In this document: positions 40,870 through 50,072 of the stretch, piece after piece
How the letters are laid out: the number at the start of each line of letters is the position of its first letter
Numbering within the stretch: position 1 is the first letter of the stretch
Assembly: GCF_000241955.1 (NCBI RefSeq)
Contig: NC_016818.1
Coordinates: 496,001-560,000 of the forward strand
Source of the DNA: Rahnella aquatilis CIP 78.65 = ATCC 33071
Lineage (GTDB): Bacteria > Pseudomonadota > Gammaproteobacteria > Enterobacterales > Enterobacteriaceae
Length of the DNA stretch: 64,000 bases
Direction: 5' to 3'
Made by a program: the position numbers and the translations under genes
Notes under the pieces: model-generated
The model's input: the letters and a program-made list of their open reading frames with translations, nothing else
Told to the model about the DNA's origin: nothing
Databases searched by the model: none

Positions 40870-42029
40870 CCGGTCGCGAATGGTTTAAAACCTGGTGGAA
40901 AACCTTCAGTAAAGTGCTCACTGGTTTGCTCGATAAACCGATGTGGATGATGTTGCTGCTTTCACTGTGCGTGATGAGTCTGGTGTATGCCAACCGTACG
41001 GTGTGGGATTTGCCCGTTGCGGTGATCGACCAGGATCACAGTACTGCCAGCCGCATGCTGGCCCGTCAGCTCGATGCGGGATCGAAAATTGCCACCGTCG
41101 CGTATGACAATCTGGCTGAAGCGGAACACGATCTGGCGCTGCGGAAACTGTTCGCGGTGATCATCATGCCGGTCGATCTGGAGAAGAAGATCCTCGCCGG
41201 ACAAAACATCGTGATCCCGGTGTATGGTGATGCCACCAACCGGCTGGCGAACGGCCAGATCCAACAGGATGTACTGTCGGCGTATCAGTCGATCCTCACG
41301 CAGTACAACACTGATTTGCTGCTCAGTAACGGTTTCAGTGAGCGTCAGGCCAGCGTGGTGCTTTCGCCGATCCTCGGCCAGTCTCTTGATGTCTTTAACC
41401 CCGGCATCAGTTTTGCCGCGATTATTTTCCCCGGCTTGCTGGTGATGTTATTGCAGCACTCGCTGCTGATTGCCAGTGTGCGCGTCAGTATTGTGCTCAA
41501 CAGCGGACCTTCGGGTAAACCGGCGATCCCGGCGTTTCTCGGCGGCATTTCGGCGCTGATCCCGGTCTGGCTGTTTCTGTCGATTGTATTGTTTGTGTTG
41601 TGGCCGTGGGTACTGGGCTACCGGCAGACCGCGAGTATTCCGGAAATCCTGCTGCTGACGTTCCCGTTCCTGCTGGCGGTTCTGGGCCTGGGAAAACTGG
41701 TGACGGAATGTCTGCGCAGCGTGGAGCTGATTTACCTGACGCTGGCCTTTCTGACCACGCCGGTCTTCTATATTTCCGGTACCATCTGGCCGTTGCAGGC
41801 GATGCCCGCGTGGGTTCGGGCGATTTCTTCCATGCTGCCTTCAACGTGGGCGACCAAAGCGATTGCCGGTGTGAATCAGATGGGATTGCCGTTCAAAGAC
41901 GTGGGTGGCGATATACTTATGCTTTTGATCCTGTGCGGTTTTTACACCTTTATTGGCATTGCGGTGGGGATGCTGCGCGATGGGGTGCGGCTCAGGGCAC
42001 TGTTCCGGCCAAAGCCTAAAAAATCATGA
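40866..42029 (+). CDS. ABC-2 type exporter permease, second copy
   Basis: 387 residues, homologous to the gene before it. Both have the same pattern of one TM (PMWMMLLLSLCVMSLVYA), the repeated LPVAVIDQDHSTASRMLARQLDAGS motif in the outer domain, and a C-terminal membrane bundle (GLLVMLLQHSLLIASVRV..., YLTLAFLTTPVFYISGTIWPL). The two probably form a heterodimeric channel. The operon ends here with a terminator, and no ATPase gene is present, so a separate ATPase must act with it or the energy source differs. Confidence 0.88.
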   Translation: MTGREWFKTWWKTFSKVLTGLLDKPMWMMLLLSLCVMSLVYANRTVWDLPVAVIDQDHSTASRMLARQLDAGSKIATVAYDNLAEAEHDLALRKLFAVIIMPVDLEKKILAGQNIVIPVYGDATNRLANGQIQQDVLSAYQSILTQYNTDLLLSNGFSERQASVVLSPILGQSLDVFNPGISFAAIIFPGLLVMLLQHSLLIASVRVSIVLNSGPSGKPAIPAFLGGISALIPVWLFLSIVLFVLWPWVLGYRQTASIPEILLLTFPFLLAVLGLGKLVTECLRSVELIYLTLAFLTTPVFYISGTIWPLQAMPAWVRAISSMLPSTWATKAIAGVNQMGLPFKDVGGDILMLLILCGFYTFIGIAVGMLRDGVRLRALFRPKPKKS

Positions 42030-42031
42030 TC

Positions 42032-42067
42032 AAAAAAGGGATATGACGTTGCGGCCATATCCCTTTT
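42032..42067. terminator. Terminator exporter operon / ubiV
   Basis: The stem AAAAGGGATATG / CATATCCCTTTT lies between converging genes, A-rich on the left and T-rich on the right. Confidence 0.85.
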
Positions 42068-42087
42068 GCCGGTCAGCTCCGTCTGAA

Positions 42088-42966
42088 TTACTGACGCAAT
42101 TCCAGTCCGGCGACGCGCTGCCAGTAGCCGTTACAGTCGGCTTTCTCGGTGAGCGTCAGCGGATGCAGACCACGTTCATTGGTACGGAATGCTTCGAGCG
42201 TGGCGAGCGTGTCCATGGTTTCCGGCGACAGACGCACAATGTCCACCAGGCCCTGCATTGAGGTCAGTTCGTTACCCAGGTTATAACAATAGCCGCTCTG
42301 AGTCTGAATGCCGTTAAGCACGAACACCTGCTGATTTTCCTGTGACAGCATTTTGCGGCCCTGCGGATAATGGATGCAGCAGGTTTCGCATTCATCCTTT
42401 GCCCGGTTTTCTGAACGTGCAGTAAAACAGCGCGCTGAATAGGCCAGCGGCAGATGGCCGTAGGACAACACCTCCACTTCGAACTTATCGCGGATGCCCA
42501 GATCCTGACACTGGTTCAGCAGATTCACCAGCCAGTCGCGGGAGAGTTCTACCGGCATACACCAGCGCACCATGCCCTGTTTATGCAGCAATTTCAGCGT
42601 GACCGCGTTATAGCAATTCAGCGCATGGCCGACGACAAACGGCAGGTTGCGTTCTGCCGCCATATTCACCGCGCCGAAATCATTGGCTTCCAGCAAAAAC
42701 TCGCCGTTCTCCACATAGCGTTTCAGTTCATTGAGCTCTGACGGTGCCTGCAACAATGCCAGCGTGGAAATGACCACCTGTTTGCCCGTCGCGGCCAGCT
42801 GGCGCGCAATCTCCAGCCAGTCATTCACTTTCATCTCACGGCGTTTGCTGCAGACATTTTCGCCGAGGTAAATCACATCCGCGCTGCTGGCTGCGGCGGC
42901 CTGATAAAAGTCTTCAACCTGCGCTTTCGGCCAGTAATAAAGGAGGGTGCCTAAAGAATATTTCAT
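42088..42966 (-). CDS. ubiV: O2-independent ubiquinone hydroxylation protein UbiV
   Basis: 292 residues, the same length as E. coli UbiV (YhbV), a U32-family iron-sulfur protein. Together with UbiU it hydroxylates the ubiquinone ring without oxygen. Cys39 in YLGENVCSKRR and the three cysteines in CFTARSENRAKDECETCC are the [4Fe-4S] ligands. Starts further upstream (to 42990) would overlap ubiU more deeply; MKYSLGTLLYYWPK is the family start. It follows ubiU with a short overlap of signals and forms one operon. Confidence 0.95.
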   Translation of the reverse strand: MKYSLGTLLYYWPKAQVEDFYQAAAASSADVIYLGENVCSKRREMKVNDWLEIARQLAATGKQVVISTLALLQAPSELNELKRYVENGEFLLEANDFGAVNMAAERNLPFVVGHALNCYNAVTLKLLHKQGMVRWCMPVELSRDWLVNLLNQCQDLGIRDKFEVEVLSYGHLPLAYSARCFTARSENRAKDECETCCIHYPQGRKMLSQENQQVFVLNGIQTQSGYCYNLGNELTSMQGLVDIVRLSPETMDTLATLEAFRTNERGLHPLTLTEKADCNGYWQRVAGLELRQ

Positions 42967-42980
42967 CATCGTCTCTTCAG

Positions 42981-43976
42981 TTACTGCCACTTGCGGTGAT
43001 AAGCACCCAGCGTCGTTTGGGTGCCCTCAGACATGGAACCCAGCGTGTTCATCCAGGCTTCATCAGTTTTAAAGTTTTGCGGATCGGCCATGCAGCGGTC
43101 GATGGCCGCACGCCAGACACGCGCAACCTGGCTGACATACGCCGGGCTGCGCTGGCGCCCTTCGATTTTCACCGAGGCAATATTGGCGGCAAACAGCTCC
43201 GGTAATAATTGCAGCGTATTCAGGCTGGTCGGCTCTTCCAGCGCATGATATTTCGCGCCATCTACCAGATAACGGCCTTTACACAGCGTCGGATAACCGG
43301 CGTTTTCACCTTCGTCATACCGGTCGATCAGCACGTCATTCAGACGTGATTCCATACCCTGCGTGGTTTGTTGCCAGCGCACGAACCGCGCCGGTGAGCA
43401 GGCACCGACGGTATTGGGGGATTCGCCGGTCAGATAGGATGAAAGATAGCAGCGGCCTTCGGCCATAATGCACAAACTGCCGAACGCGAAGACTTCCAGC
43501 GGCACAACGGTGGTACGGGAAAGTTGCCGCACCTGATGCATGGAAAGCACACGCGGCAACACCACGCGGGCGACATCAAAGTTGCGTTTATAGAAACGGA
43601 TGGCTTCGTCGTTGGTGGCAGAAGCCTGCACCGATACATGGCGCTCAACGTGGGGATATTTATTCGCCGCGTAATCGAGCATCGCCAGATCCGCCAGGAT
43701 CAGCGCATCCGCGCCAAGCTGTGCCGCCATATCCACCGCACGTTCCCAGCGCTGATAACCGTCAGGATGCGCAAACGTATTAATGGCGATATGCAGTTTA
43801 CGGTGGTGACGATGGACATAACTGGCAGCTTCCTGCAGCTTTTTTTCCGTAAAATTCAGGCCAGCGAAATGGCGGGCATTGGTGTCATCTTTCAGACCGA
43901 TATAAACCGCATCCGCGCCATTGTCGATCGCCGCTTTCAGCGCAGGTAAATTTCCTGCCGGGCAAAGTAGCTCCAT
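42981..43976 (-). CDS. ubiU: O2-independent ubiquinone hydroxylation protein UbiU
   Basis: 331 residues, the same length as E. coli UbiU (YhbU), a U32-family [4Fe-4S] protein and the partner of UbiV. It opens MELLCPAGNLPALKAAIDNGADAVYIGLKD. The cluster cysteines are in CIMAEGRCYLSSYLTGESPNTVGACSPARF and YPTLCKGRY. Divergent from ubiT, so the whole anaerobic ubiquinone set ubiUV-ubiT is controlled from one 316-base gap. Confidence 0.96.
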   Translation of the reverse strand: MELLCPAGNLPALKAAIDNGADAVYIGLKDDTNARHFAGLNFTEKKLQEAASYVHRHHRKLHIAINTFAHPDGYQRWERAVDMAAQLGADALILADLAMLDYAANKYPHVERHVSVQASATNDEAIRFYKRNFDVARVVLPRVLSMHQVRQLSRTTVVPLEVFAFGSLCIMAEGRCYLSSYLTGESPNTVGACSPARFVRWQQTTQGMESRLNDVLIDRYDEGENAGYPTLCKGRYLVDGAKYHALEEPTSLNTLQLLPELFAANIASVKIEGRQRSPAYVSQVARVWRAAIDRCMADPQNFKTDEAWMNTLGSMSEGTQTTLGAYHRKWQ

Positions 43977-44292
43977 TCTCGTTCCTTACTGCAACCGGTC
44001 AGCCAGAGCTGAAAAGTTGGGGGGTGATGAAAAGCCAGTTGCCGACGTCATTCATTCATCAGTCAGGGCTTTGATTGGTGAACTATTTTAGAGAAGGCAG
44101 GGATGCAATATTTTGATTTGAGGCAGTTTCTGCGGCTTTGAAGGGCTTACCGCCGTCGGGGAGGTTGTACGTGGCGTTTTTCTGTTGCAGTATTTATTGA
44201 TGTAGACCGCTGAACGTTCCCGGCAATGTGTCAAAATAGGCCGCATAACTGCCTTAAAACTTGCCGAAAAGTTACCGAAAGGAGTAGTGCCA
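43977..44292. other. Divergent ubiUV / ubiT control region
   Basis: About 315 bases with no gene. E. coli ubiUV is activated by Fnr without oxygen. Several TTGAT half-sites occur (for example 44071 and 44114), but none has a matching ATCAA arm at the right spacing, so no Fnr site is called. Confidence 0.45.
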
Positions 44293-44814
44293 GTGTTGCA
44301 AAAACTACGTGCACGTATGGTCCGTCAGGGGCCATCCCTGTTGAGTGTGCCCTTGAAATTCACGCCGTTTGCGTTGCAGCGTCAGGTTTTGCAACAGGTG
44401 CTGAGCTGGCAGCTTCGTCAGGCGCTGGCGGATGGCGAACTGGATTTCCTGGAAGGTCGCTGGCTGAAAATTGATGTCAGCGATCTGAACCTGAACTGGC
44501 TGATGTCGGTGGACGAAGGCAAGCTGGTAATTGCCGAACACGGTGAGGCGGACGTCAGCTTCAGCGGTACGGCGAATGACCTGATCCTGATCGCCGCGCG
44601 CAAAGAAGACCCGGATACGCTGTTTTTCCAGCGCCGTCTGCGCATCGAAGGTGACACTGAGCTCGGTCTGTATGTGAAAAATCTGATGGATTCTATCGAT
44701 CTTGATACCATGCCGCTGTTGCTGAAAAACGGTCTGCTGCGTCTGGCCGATTTCGTCGAAGCGGGACTGCAAGAGGACCGCGGGTCAAAAACTCCGGTAG
44801 CTGAGCCATGTTAA
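44293..44814 (+). CDS. ubiT: SCP2-domain lipid carrier UbiT
   Basis: 173 residues (E. coli UbiT/YhbT 174). An SCP2-fold protein that binds the hydrophobic polyprenyl ubiquinone precursors for the anaerobic pathway. Family stretches: PSLLSVPLKFTPFALQRQVLQQVLSWQLRQAL, ADVSFSGTANDLILIAARKEDPDTLFFQRRLRIEGDTELGLYVKNLMD. The start is GTG at 44293, eight bases after AAGGAG. A GTG at 44287 is too close to that site. Its stop overlaps the yhbS start. Confidence 0.94.
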   Translation: MLQKLRARMVRQGPSLLSVPLKFTPFALQRQVLQQVLSWQLRQALADGELDFLEGRWLKIDVSDLNLNWLMSVDEGKLVIAEHGEADVSFSGTANDLILIAARKEDPDTLFFQRRLRIEGDTELGLYVKNLMDSIDLDTMPLLLKNGLLRLADFVEAGLQEDRGSKTPVAEPC

Positions 44815-45311
44815 TTCGTACTGAAATTCCGGTCGATGCTGCGGGCATAGACCGTCTGTTGCGCGCCTCATTTCCGACCGGCGCAGAAGCTGATCTGGTG
44901 CAGGAATTGCGCGAAGATGGTCTCCTGACGCTGGGCGTGGTCGCCACCGACGATGAAGGCGGGGTGGTGGGTTATGTGGCGTTCTGTCCGGTGGATATCC
45001 AGGGCGAAGACCGCAACTGGGTCGCGCTGGCACCGCTGGCGGTAGAGCAATCTCTGCGTGGTCAGGGGCTGGGCGAAAAGCTGGTGTACGAAGGGTTAGA
45101 TTCCCTGAATGAATTTGGTTACGCTGCCGTTGTGGTATTGGGTGACCCCGCTTACTACAACCGTTTCGGTTTTAAACCTGCTGCGGTTCACGGTCTGCAT
45201 TGCCGCTGGATTGGTACCGAAGCCGCATTCCAGCTTTTCACCTTGTCAGACGATGCGCTGTCCGACGCCAGCGGTGAAGTAGTCTTCCCGTCAGCGTTTA
45301 ATCGCTTCTGA
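44808..45311 (+). CDS. yhbS: GNAT-family acetyltransferase YhbS
   Basis: 167 residues, the same length as E. coli YhbS. The acetyl-CoA binding loop of GNAT enzymes is visible at LAPLAVEQSLRGQGLGEKLVYEGL, followed by VVVLGDPAYYNRFGFKPA. The acceptor is unknown. It overlaps the ubiT end by seven bases, so it is translated from the same message and might act on the same pathway, but this is unproven. Confidence 0.94.
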   Translation: MLIRTEIPVDAAGIDRLLRASFPTGAEADLVQELREDGLLTLGVVATDDEGGVVGYVAFCPVDIQGEDRNWVALAPLAVEQSLRGQGLGEKLVYEGLDSLNEFGYAAVVVLGDPAYYNRFGFKPAAVHGLHCRWIGTEAAFQLFTLSDDALSDASGEVVFPSAFNRF

Positions 45312-45329
45312 TTTCAGTCAGAGGCAACA

Positions 45330-45352
45330 AAGGCCGGTTTTCCGGCCTTTTT
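45330..45352. terminator. Terminator yhbS / yhbQ
   Basis: The stem AAAGGCCGG / CCGGCCTTT with a TTTT loop is followed by TTCATTTT, between converging genes. Confidence 0.85.
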
Positions 45353-45654
45353 CATTTTCCGCTTTCCGCTAATCCCAGATAATTTTCCAGACATTCCGGT
45401 GCGTTTCTGACCAGCAACTCTTTTTGCGCCTTACTCAGTTTTTTGACTTTTATTTCCAGCTTTGACGCCAGTGAACGGTCACCCGCCGGACACTGGAACG
45501 CCAGCAGTAATTCTCCTTTTCCACGCAATGATTTCGCCCCTTTACCACACTGATGCTGGCTGAGACGCCGCGTCACGTCGGTCGTGATACCGGTGTAAAG
45601 CATCCCGGTTGGGGTTCTCAGCATATATAGAAACCAGTGGGCAGTGGCGGGCAT
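45352..45654 (-). CDS. yhbQ: GIY-YIG nuclease-fold protein YhbQ
   Basis: 100 residues, the same length as E. coli YhbQ. The GIY-YIG core reads [27 protein letters not shown], with the catalytic Tyr and Arg present. The basic stretch [19 protein letters not shown] follows. Single-domain members of this family are linked to DNA damage tolerance, but the substrate is uncertain. Confidence 0.93.
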   Translation of the reverse strand: MPATAHWFLYMLRTPTGMLYTGITTDVTRRLSQHQCGKGAKSLRGKGELLLAFQCPAGDRSLASKLEIKVKKLSKAQKELLVRNAPECLENYLGLAESGK

Positions 45655-45775
45655 AATTTTGGATATTGGAAATAGAAATAAAGGGTGGTGTCAGTTTACC
45701 CGAAAGGCACAACTGAGTGAGGTAAAACATCGGTATACAGCGTTAAACTGTGAGAAATGAAAATAAGGACTGGCG

Positions 45776-46216
45776 ATGAATAACCCTGATGACCTGAAAC
45801 ATATCCTGAAATTTCTGAAAAAGAATCATGTGCTGGCGCTGTGTGCCACCGCTGACGGTGAAATGTGGAGCGCTAACTGTTTTTATGTTACTGACGCGGA
45901 CAGGATGACGCTCTATTTCATGACGGAACTTAAAACCCTTCATGGCTCGCTGATGTCCCGATCACCCCACATTGTGGGAACAATTGCGCCACATCCCAAA
46001 ACCATTGCGCTGATTAAAGGCATTCAGTATCGCGGCGAAGCGACCGTTCTCGAGGGTGAAGAAGAAAGCCGTGCGCGCAGTCAGTATTGCCAACATTTCC
46101 CCGTCGCTCTCACGATGAAAGCGCCTGTCTGGGCACTTAAACTTAGTCACATCAAAATGACCGACAACGCGCTGGGCTTCGGGAAGAAACTGCTGTGGGA
46201 TCGGGAAGGGGAATAG
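45776..46216 (+). CDS. yhbP: YhbP-family protein (UPF0306, flavin-binding-like fold)
   Basis: 146 residues (E. coli YhbP 147). It has the split-barrel look of pyridoxamine oxidase/FMN-binding proteins (FLKKNHVLALCATADGEMWSANCFYV, LYFMTELKTLHGSLMSRSPHIVGTIAP). Function unknown. AAGGACTGGCG precedes the ATG. It converges on yhbO, with a GCCCCTC / GAGGGGC hairpin between them at 46216-46237. Confidence 0.92.
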   Translation: MNNPDDLKHILKFLKKNHVLALCATADGEMWSANCFYVTDADRMTLYFMTELKTLHGSLMSRSPHIVGTIAPHPKTIALIKGIQYRGEATVLEGEEESRARSQYCQHFPVALTMKAPVWALKLSHIKMTDNALGFGKKLLWDREGE

Positions 46217-46244
46217 CCCCTCTGTGCGGAGAGGGGCGTCGGGA

Positions 46245-46763
46245 TTATGCTGCCAGAATCTTCAGCGATTCGCGATTAAAAGCGGGCAGATCGTCCGGCG
46301 TCCGGCTGGTGACCAGCGTGTTATTGTCGACCACTACTTCTTTGTCATAAAACTCGGCTCCGGCATTTTTCACATCCACGACCACCGGTTTCACTGTAGT
46401 GAGTTTACGTCCCCGCACGACATCGGCATTAATCAGCAACTGCGGGCCGTGGCAGATGGCGAAAATCGGTTTGCCGCTTTGGGCGAAAGCCCGGGTGAAT
46501 TCAACAAACCGGTCATCGCCGCGCAGGGTATCCGGTGAATGTCCTCCGGGCAGCAGCAGGGCATCAAAGTCAGCCACTTGCACATCATCAATTGATTTAT
46601 CAATGGTAACAGAGGCTTTCCCCTGCTTGCCTTTAATGACATTACCCGCTTTTTTTTCGATAGTAATGACCTGATGACCAGCCTCTCGATAAGCTTCGGC
46701 AGGCGAAGTGAATTCAGAATCTTCAAATTCATCAGTGATGAGTACAGCTATCTTCTTGCTCAT
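46245..46763 (-). CDS. yhbO: Protein/nucleotide deglycase YhbO (DJ-1/PfpI family)
   Basis: 172 residues, the same length as E. coli YhbO. It repairs methylglyoxal- and glyoxal-glycated proteins and nucleotides and protects against stress. The nucleophilic elbow is AICHGPQLL with the catalytic Cys. The nearby Glu lies in TDEFEDSEFTSPAEAYREAGH, and the HSPDTLRGDDRFVEF loop is conserved. It is a single gene divergent from yraR. Confidence 0.95.
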   Translation of the reverse strand: MSKKIAVLITDEFEDSEFTSPAEAYREAGHQVITIEKKAGNVIKGKQGKASVTIDKSIDDVQVADFDALLLPGGHSPDTLRGDDRFVEFTRAFAQSGKPIFAICHGPQLLINADVVRGRKLTTVKPVVVDVKNAGAEFYDKEVVVDNNTLVTSRTPDDLPAFNRESLKILAA

Positions 46764-46948
46764 GGTTCCTCCTGCTAAGAATGTATCTTTGAACTTACAT
46801 CCTTAAGCCTAGAAGCCATGGGCGGGCTGATCAAACTGGAATCATCCGAGTCTGGTCAGGTAACAGGAACTGTCTTATAGCGTGATATTCACATTCAGGT
46901 AACACTTCAATCTCTGTGTCTGTATGCCGTTATTTAAAAGGAAGTGAT

Positions 46949-47590
46949 ATGGCAAAAGTTCTTCTGCTGGGTGGGAGTGGTCTGATTGGAAGGGAGCTTT
47001 TACGCCTGCTGCAGCTGGATCCGCGCGTCAGCCGTATTGTCGCGCCGAGCCGCCGTCCCCTGCCGCCAGGCAAGAAACTGATCAATCCGCTGGGCGCAAA
47101 TCTGACCTCGCTGGTTGTCGCACTCGATGAACCGGTTGATTTGCTGTTCTGCTGTCTGGGAACCACACGGAAACAGGCGGGCAGTGCACAGGCATTTCGG
47201 GCCGTGGATTACGATCTGGTGGTTGACTGCGCCAAAGCAGCACGGGAACTGGGCGCACGTCATTGTCTGGCTGTCAGCGCGCACGGCGCGGATGCGCATT
47301 CACGTTTCCTCTACAACCGTACCAAAGGTGAAATGGAACTGGCGCTGATGCAACAGGGCTGGCCACTGCTCACGCTGGTCAGGCCGTCGCTGCTGGTTGG
47401 CCAGCGTCATCCGCCGCGCCTGCTAGAACAACTGAGTGCGCCGTTATTTAAAATGTTGCCAGGGAAATGGAAAGCCATCGAGTCCGACATTGTGGCAAAA
47501 GCCTTGCAGGAACAGGCCTTTAACGCCGGGCTGGGTGGGATCACTGTGCTGGAATCTGATCAGATTGCCGCCAGCATTGAAGAACTTTAA
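46949..47590 (+). CDS. yraR: NAD(P)-binding Rossmann-fold protein YraR
   Basis: 213 residues (E. coli YraR 211). An atypical short-chain dehydrogenase-like protein. The dinucleotide loop is LLLGGSGLIGRELLRLL. Motifs FCCLGTTRKQAGS, HCLAVSAHGADAHSRFLYNRTKGEMELALMQQGWP and VRPSLLVGQR follow. No reaction is established. The upstream 11 codons of the frame are dropped because AAAAGGAAGTGAT precedes the ATG at 46949. The palindrome GATCCGCTGTAGCGGATC (47599-47616) follows the stop. Confidence 0.92.
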   Translation: MAKVLLLGGSGLIGRELLRLLQLDPRVSRIVAPSRRPLPPGKKLINPLGANLTSLVVALDEPVDLLFCCLGTTRKQAGSAQAFRAVDYDLVVDCAKAARELGARHCLAVSAHGADAHSRFLYNRTKGEMELALMQQGWPLLTLVRPSLLVGQRHPPRLLEQLSAPLFKMLPGKWKAIESDIVAKALQEQAFNAGLGGITVLESDQIAASIEEL

Positions 47591-47598
47591 TTCGCGTG

Positions 47599-47616
47599 AT
47601 CCGCTGTAGCGGATCC
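47599..47616 (+). terminator. Hairpin after yraR
   Basis: GATCCGCT / AGCGGATC forms a stem with a short loop. No T-run follows, so termination is uncertain. Confidence 0.45.
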
Positions 47617-47688
47617 TTGTGATAAGGTATCAGGCAAAAAACGCGAATTTTCTGCCTGCCAGATCCTACGCCCGATCCCTGGCGATCT

Positions 47689-48339
47689 TCACAAATATTT
47701 TTCCGCAAACACCGCCAGATCCCTGAAGTCCGGTATCCTTTCTTTCAGCGTTTCATGATCCCAGTTCCACCACTGACTTTTCTCGATCCTGTCGATCATA
47801 CCTTCGTCAAAACGCATGCCGATCTTTTTCGCCGCCACGCCTGCGACGATGGAGTATGGCTCGACGTCTTTGGTCACCACCGCTGACGTGCCGATTACCG
47901 CGCCATTGCCGACTTTTACGCCGGGCATCAGCACGGCGTTATGGCCAATCCAGACATCATTACCGACGGTAACGTGATGTTCGCGTCGCCAGTCGAAAAA
48001 CCCCTGATCGTCTTCACCCAGCCCGTACGCCGAACTGCGGTAGGTAAAATGGTGCTGAGCCACACGCTGATAAGTCGGATGGTTACCGGGATTGATCCGC
48101 ACATACGTCGCGATCGACACAAATTTACCGATCGTCGCGTAGAAAATCTGATTGTTTCCGGCGGTGTAGGAGTAATCGCCGATCTGCGTTTCTTCGATGA
48201 TCGCATTATCGGCAATATGCACATACTGTCCGAGCTGTGATCCGTTCAGTTCGACCTGCTGACCGATTTTAGGCCGGGCATAATCCTGTTCGTCAGCCAG
48301 CGAAAAGGGAGAAATGATGTCTGTCATAGGATCCTTCAT
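47689..48339 (-). CDS. Hexapeptide-repeat acetyltransferase of the phosphonate operon
   Basis: 216 residues of the left-handed beta-helix (LbH/CatB-like) acyltransferases found in phosphonate operons. Repeats such as IADNAIIEETQIGDYSYTAGN and VTVGNDVWIGHNAVLMPGVKVGNGAVIGTSAVVTKDV are typical, with the catalytic-type His in RVAQHHFTY. It may acetylate an aminophosphonate substrate or intermediate, replacing PhnO. The start given overlaps the phnN stop as ATGA. An ATG four codons later (48327) has AAGGA four bases upstream and is also possible. It is the last gene of the operon. Confidence 0.82.
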   Translation of the reverse strand: MKDPMTDIISPFSLADEQDYARPKIGQQVELNGSQLGQYVHIADNAIIEETQIGDYSYTAGNNQIFYATIGKFVSIATYVRINPGNHPTYQRVAQHHFTYRSSAYGLGEDDQGFFDWRREHHVTVGNDVWIGHNAVLMPGVKVGNGAVIGTSAVVTKDVEPYSIVAGVAAKKIGMRFDEGMIDRIEKSQWWNWDHETLKERIPDFRDLAVFAEKYL

Positions 48340-48911
48340 AGTGAAGTCACGGGATAAACAGGCGCACTGACCGGCAGCGAAAGGATCGCCAGCAGATGCT
48401 GTAAAGTTTCCTGCAATGCGCCGTCGTTGTTCAGCAGATGACACTCTGCGGGCAGCGCGCTGGCGTATTCTCTGGCACGTTGCAAACGACAGGCAATTTG
48501 CGCTGCGTCTTCGCGTCCGCGTTGCAAAAGGCGCGAAGCCAGCACAGTGTCTGAGACCTGCAAACACACCGGCAGCAGGCGCTGGCCGTAACGCTCAAGG
48601 GCTTTTTCCAGATGCGCGCGCGAGCCATTCACGACCACATGACAGCCCAGTTGCAGCCAGTGGTCGATCTCAATGCCCACACCATACCGGCACTGGTGCG
48701 CGTGCCATTCCAGCGCAAACAACCCCTGCTGGCGGCGTTGAAAAAATTCGGCTTCGCTCAGTGCAATATGATTTTCCGAACCGGCGTCTGCGGGGCGCGT
48801 AATATAACGATGCGCCACAATGACACTGGCCGGTAAATGCTGACGCAGGGCGTCCAGCAGACTGTCTTTTCCCGAACCCGACGCGCCCATCAGATAGAGT
48901 AAACGACTCAT
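48336..48911 (-). CDS. phnN: Ribose 1,5-bisphosphate phosphokinase PhnN
   Basis: 191 residues. It phosphorylates ribose-1,5-bisphosphate to PRPP, the salvage end of C-P lyase degradation. The P-loop MGASGSGKDSLLDAL starts at residue 8, in a guanylate-kinase-like fold (HRYITRPADAGSENHIALSEAEF). RBS AGGAGG before the ATG. It lies between phnM and the acetyltransferase, the usual order. Confidence 0.95.
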   Translation of the reverse strand: MSRLLYLMGASGSGKDSLLDALRQHLPASVIVAHRYITRPADAGSENHIALSEAEFFQRRQQGLFALEWHAHQCRYGVGIEIDHWLQLGCHVVVNGSRAHLEKALERYGQRLLPVCLQVSDTVLASRLLQRGREDAAQIACRLQRAREYASALPAECHLLNNDGALQETLQHLLAILSLPVSAPVYPVTSL

Positions 48912-48935
48912 TTTACCTCCTTAAACTCCATCCTC

Positions 48936-50072
48936 TCAGAACACCTGAATGCCCTGACGCCAGACGTTTTGCACGTAGTGATGGTCGCCATGCGCCCGCG
49001 CCAGTACCAGATCCGCGCGTTTGCCTTCGGCAATTTCTCCGCGATCCTGCAACCCGAGCGCGTTAGCCGGATTGCGCGTCACCAGCTTCACCGCCTGCGG
49101 CAGGCTGAATGCGTTGTTGTCATCGGTGGCAATGCGGAACACCGCGTCGAGCAGGCTGGCGGGATAGTAATCGGAAGAGAGAATATCCAGCAGGCCGAGC
49201 GAGGCCAGATGGTGCGCCGCGACATTGCCGGAATGGGACCCGCCGCGCACGATATTCGGTGCCCCCATCAGTACCTGCAAACCGTTGGCGTGCGAGGCGC
49301 GTGCGGCCTCTTCAGTGGTCGGGAATTCGGCGATCACACTGCCGAGTGCCAGCGATTCTTCAACATGCGCGGCAGTCGCGTCGTCGTGGCTGGCCAGTGA
49401 AATATTGCGTGCCCGGCAGTGCGCGGCAATAGCTTCACGGTTTGGTTGTGCCCAGCGGCGCGAGAGGGCGATTTGCTCTTCCTGATAGTCGTCCATCTGC
49501 TGGTCATTAAGGTTGTACTTGCCCTGATAATACTCACGGTACTTCTGGGGTGTGGCGAACTGGCGCTGGCCCGGCGAATGGTCCATCAGCGAAACCAGTG
49601 ACAGTATTGACGTATCCATAAGTTTTTCGAATAACGGCAAGGTGGTTTCATGCGGCAGTTCGCAGCGCAGATGCAAACGGTGCTCGGCACGGTTCAGTCC
49701 GGCATTCTGACTGTTGATGATAGCGTCGATCATCTTTTGCAGATTATCCAGACGATGCCCGCCGTCGCGCACATCGCCGACGGCGACGGCGTCCAGCACC
49801 GTGGTGATGCCGCTGGCGACCATCAGGGCATCGTGGCTGCTCATGGCTGAATGTGCCGGCCAGTCAACTTTCGGGCGCGGCGTGAAAAATTTATCCAGAT
49901 TGTCGGTGTGCAGCTCGATTAAACCCGGCAGCAACCAGCCGCCCTGCGCATCCAGCGCCTGCGGTAACTGGCTGCTGCTGTCTGCGAAGGCACTGATCAC
50001 GCCGTTTTTCATCTCAAGCGATCCTTCAACAACCTGATCGTCGAGTACCAGTCTGACGTTATTGATGATCAT
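48936..50072 (-). CDS. phnM: Alpha-D-ribose 1-methylphosphonate 5-triphosphate diphosphatase PhnM
   Basis: 378 residues (E. coli 378). An amidohydrolase-superfamily enzyme that removes pyrophosphate from the PhnI product. Metal ligands lie in [13 protein letters not shown], and in the helical segment with [22 protein letters not shown]-terminal [27 protein letters not shown]. The start overlaps the phnL stop as ATGA. Confidence 0.96.
   Translation of the reverse strand: MIINNVRLVLDDQVVEGSLEMKNGVISAFADSSSQLPQALDAQGGWLLPGLIELHTDNLDKFFTPRPKVDWPAHSAMSSHDALMVASGITTVLDAVAVGDVRDGGHRLDNLQKMIDAIINSQNAGLNRAEHRLHLRCELPHETTLPLFEKLMDTSILSLVSLMDHSPGQRQFATPQKYREYYQGKYNLNDQQMDDYQEEQIALSRRWAQPNREAIAAHCRARNISLASHDDATAAHVEESLALGSVIAEFPTTEEAARASHANGLQVLMGAPNIVRGGSHSGNVAAHHLASLGLLDILSSDYYPASLLDAVFRIATDDNNAFSLPQAVKLVTRNPANALGLQDRGEIAEGKRADLVLARAHGDHHYVQNVWRQGIQVF

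Noticed and set aside
43977..44292. Fnr site between ubiU and ubiT
   Set aside because: Only TTGAT half-sites are found; no second half at the needed spacing.
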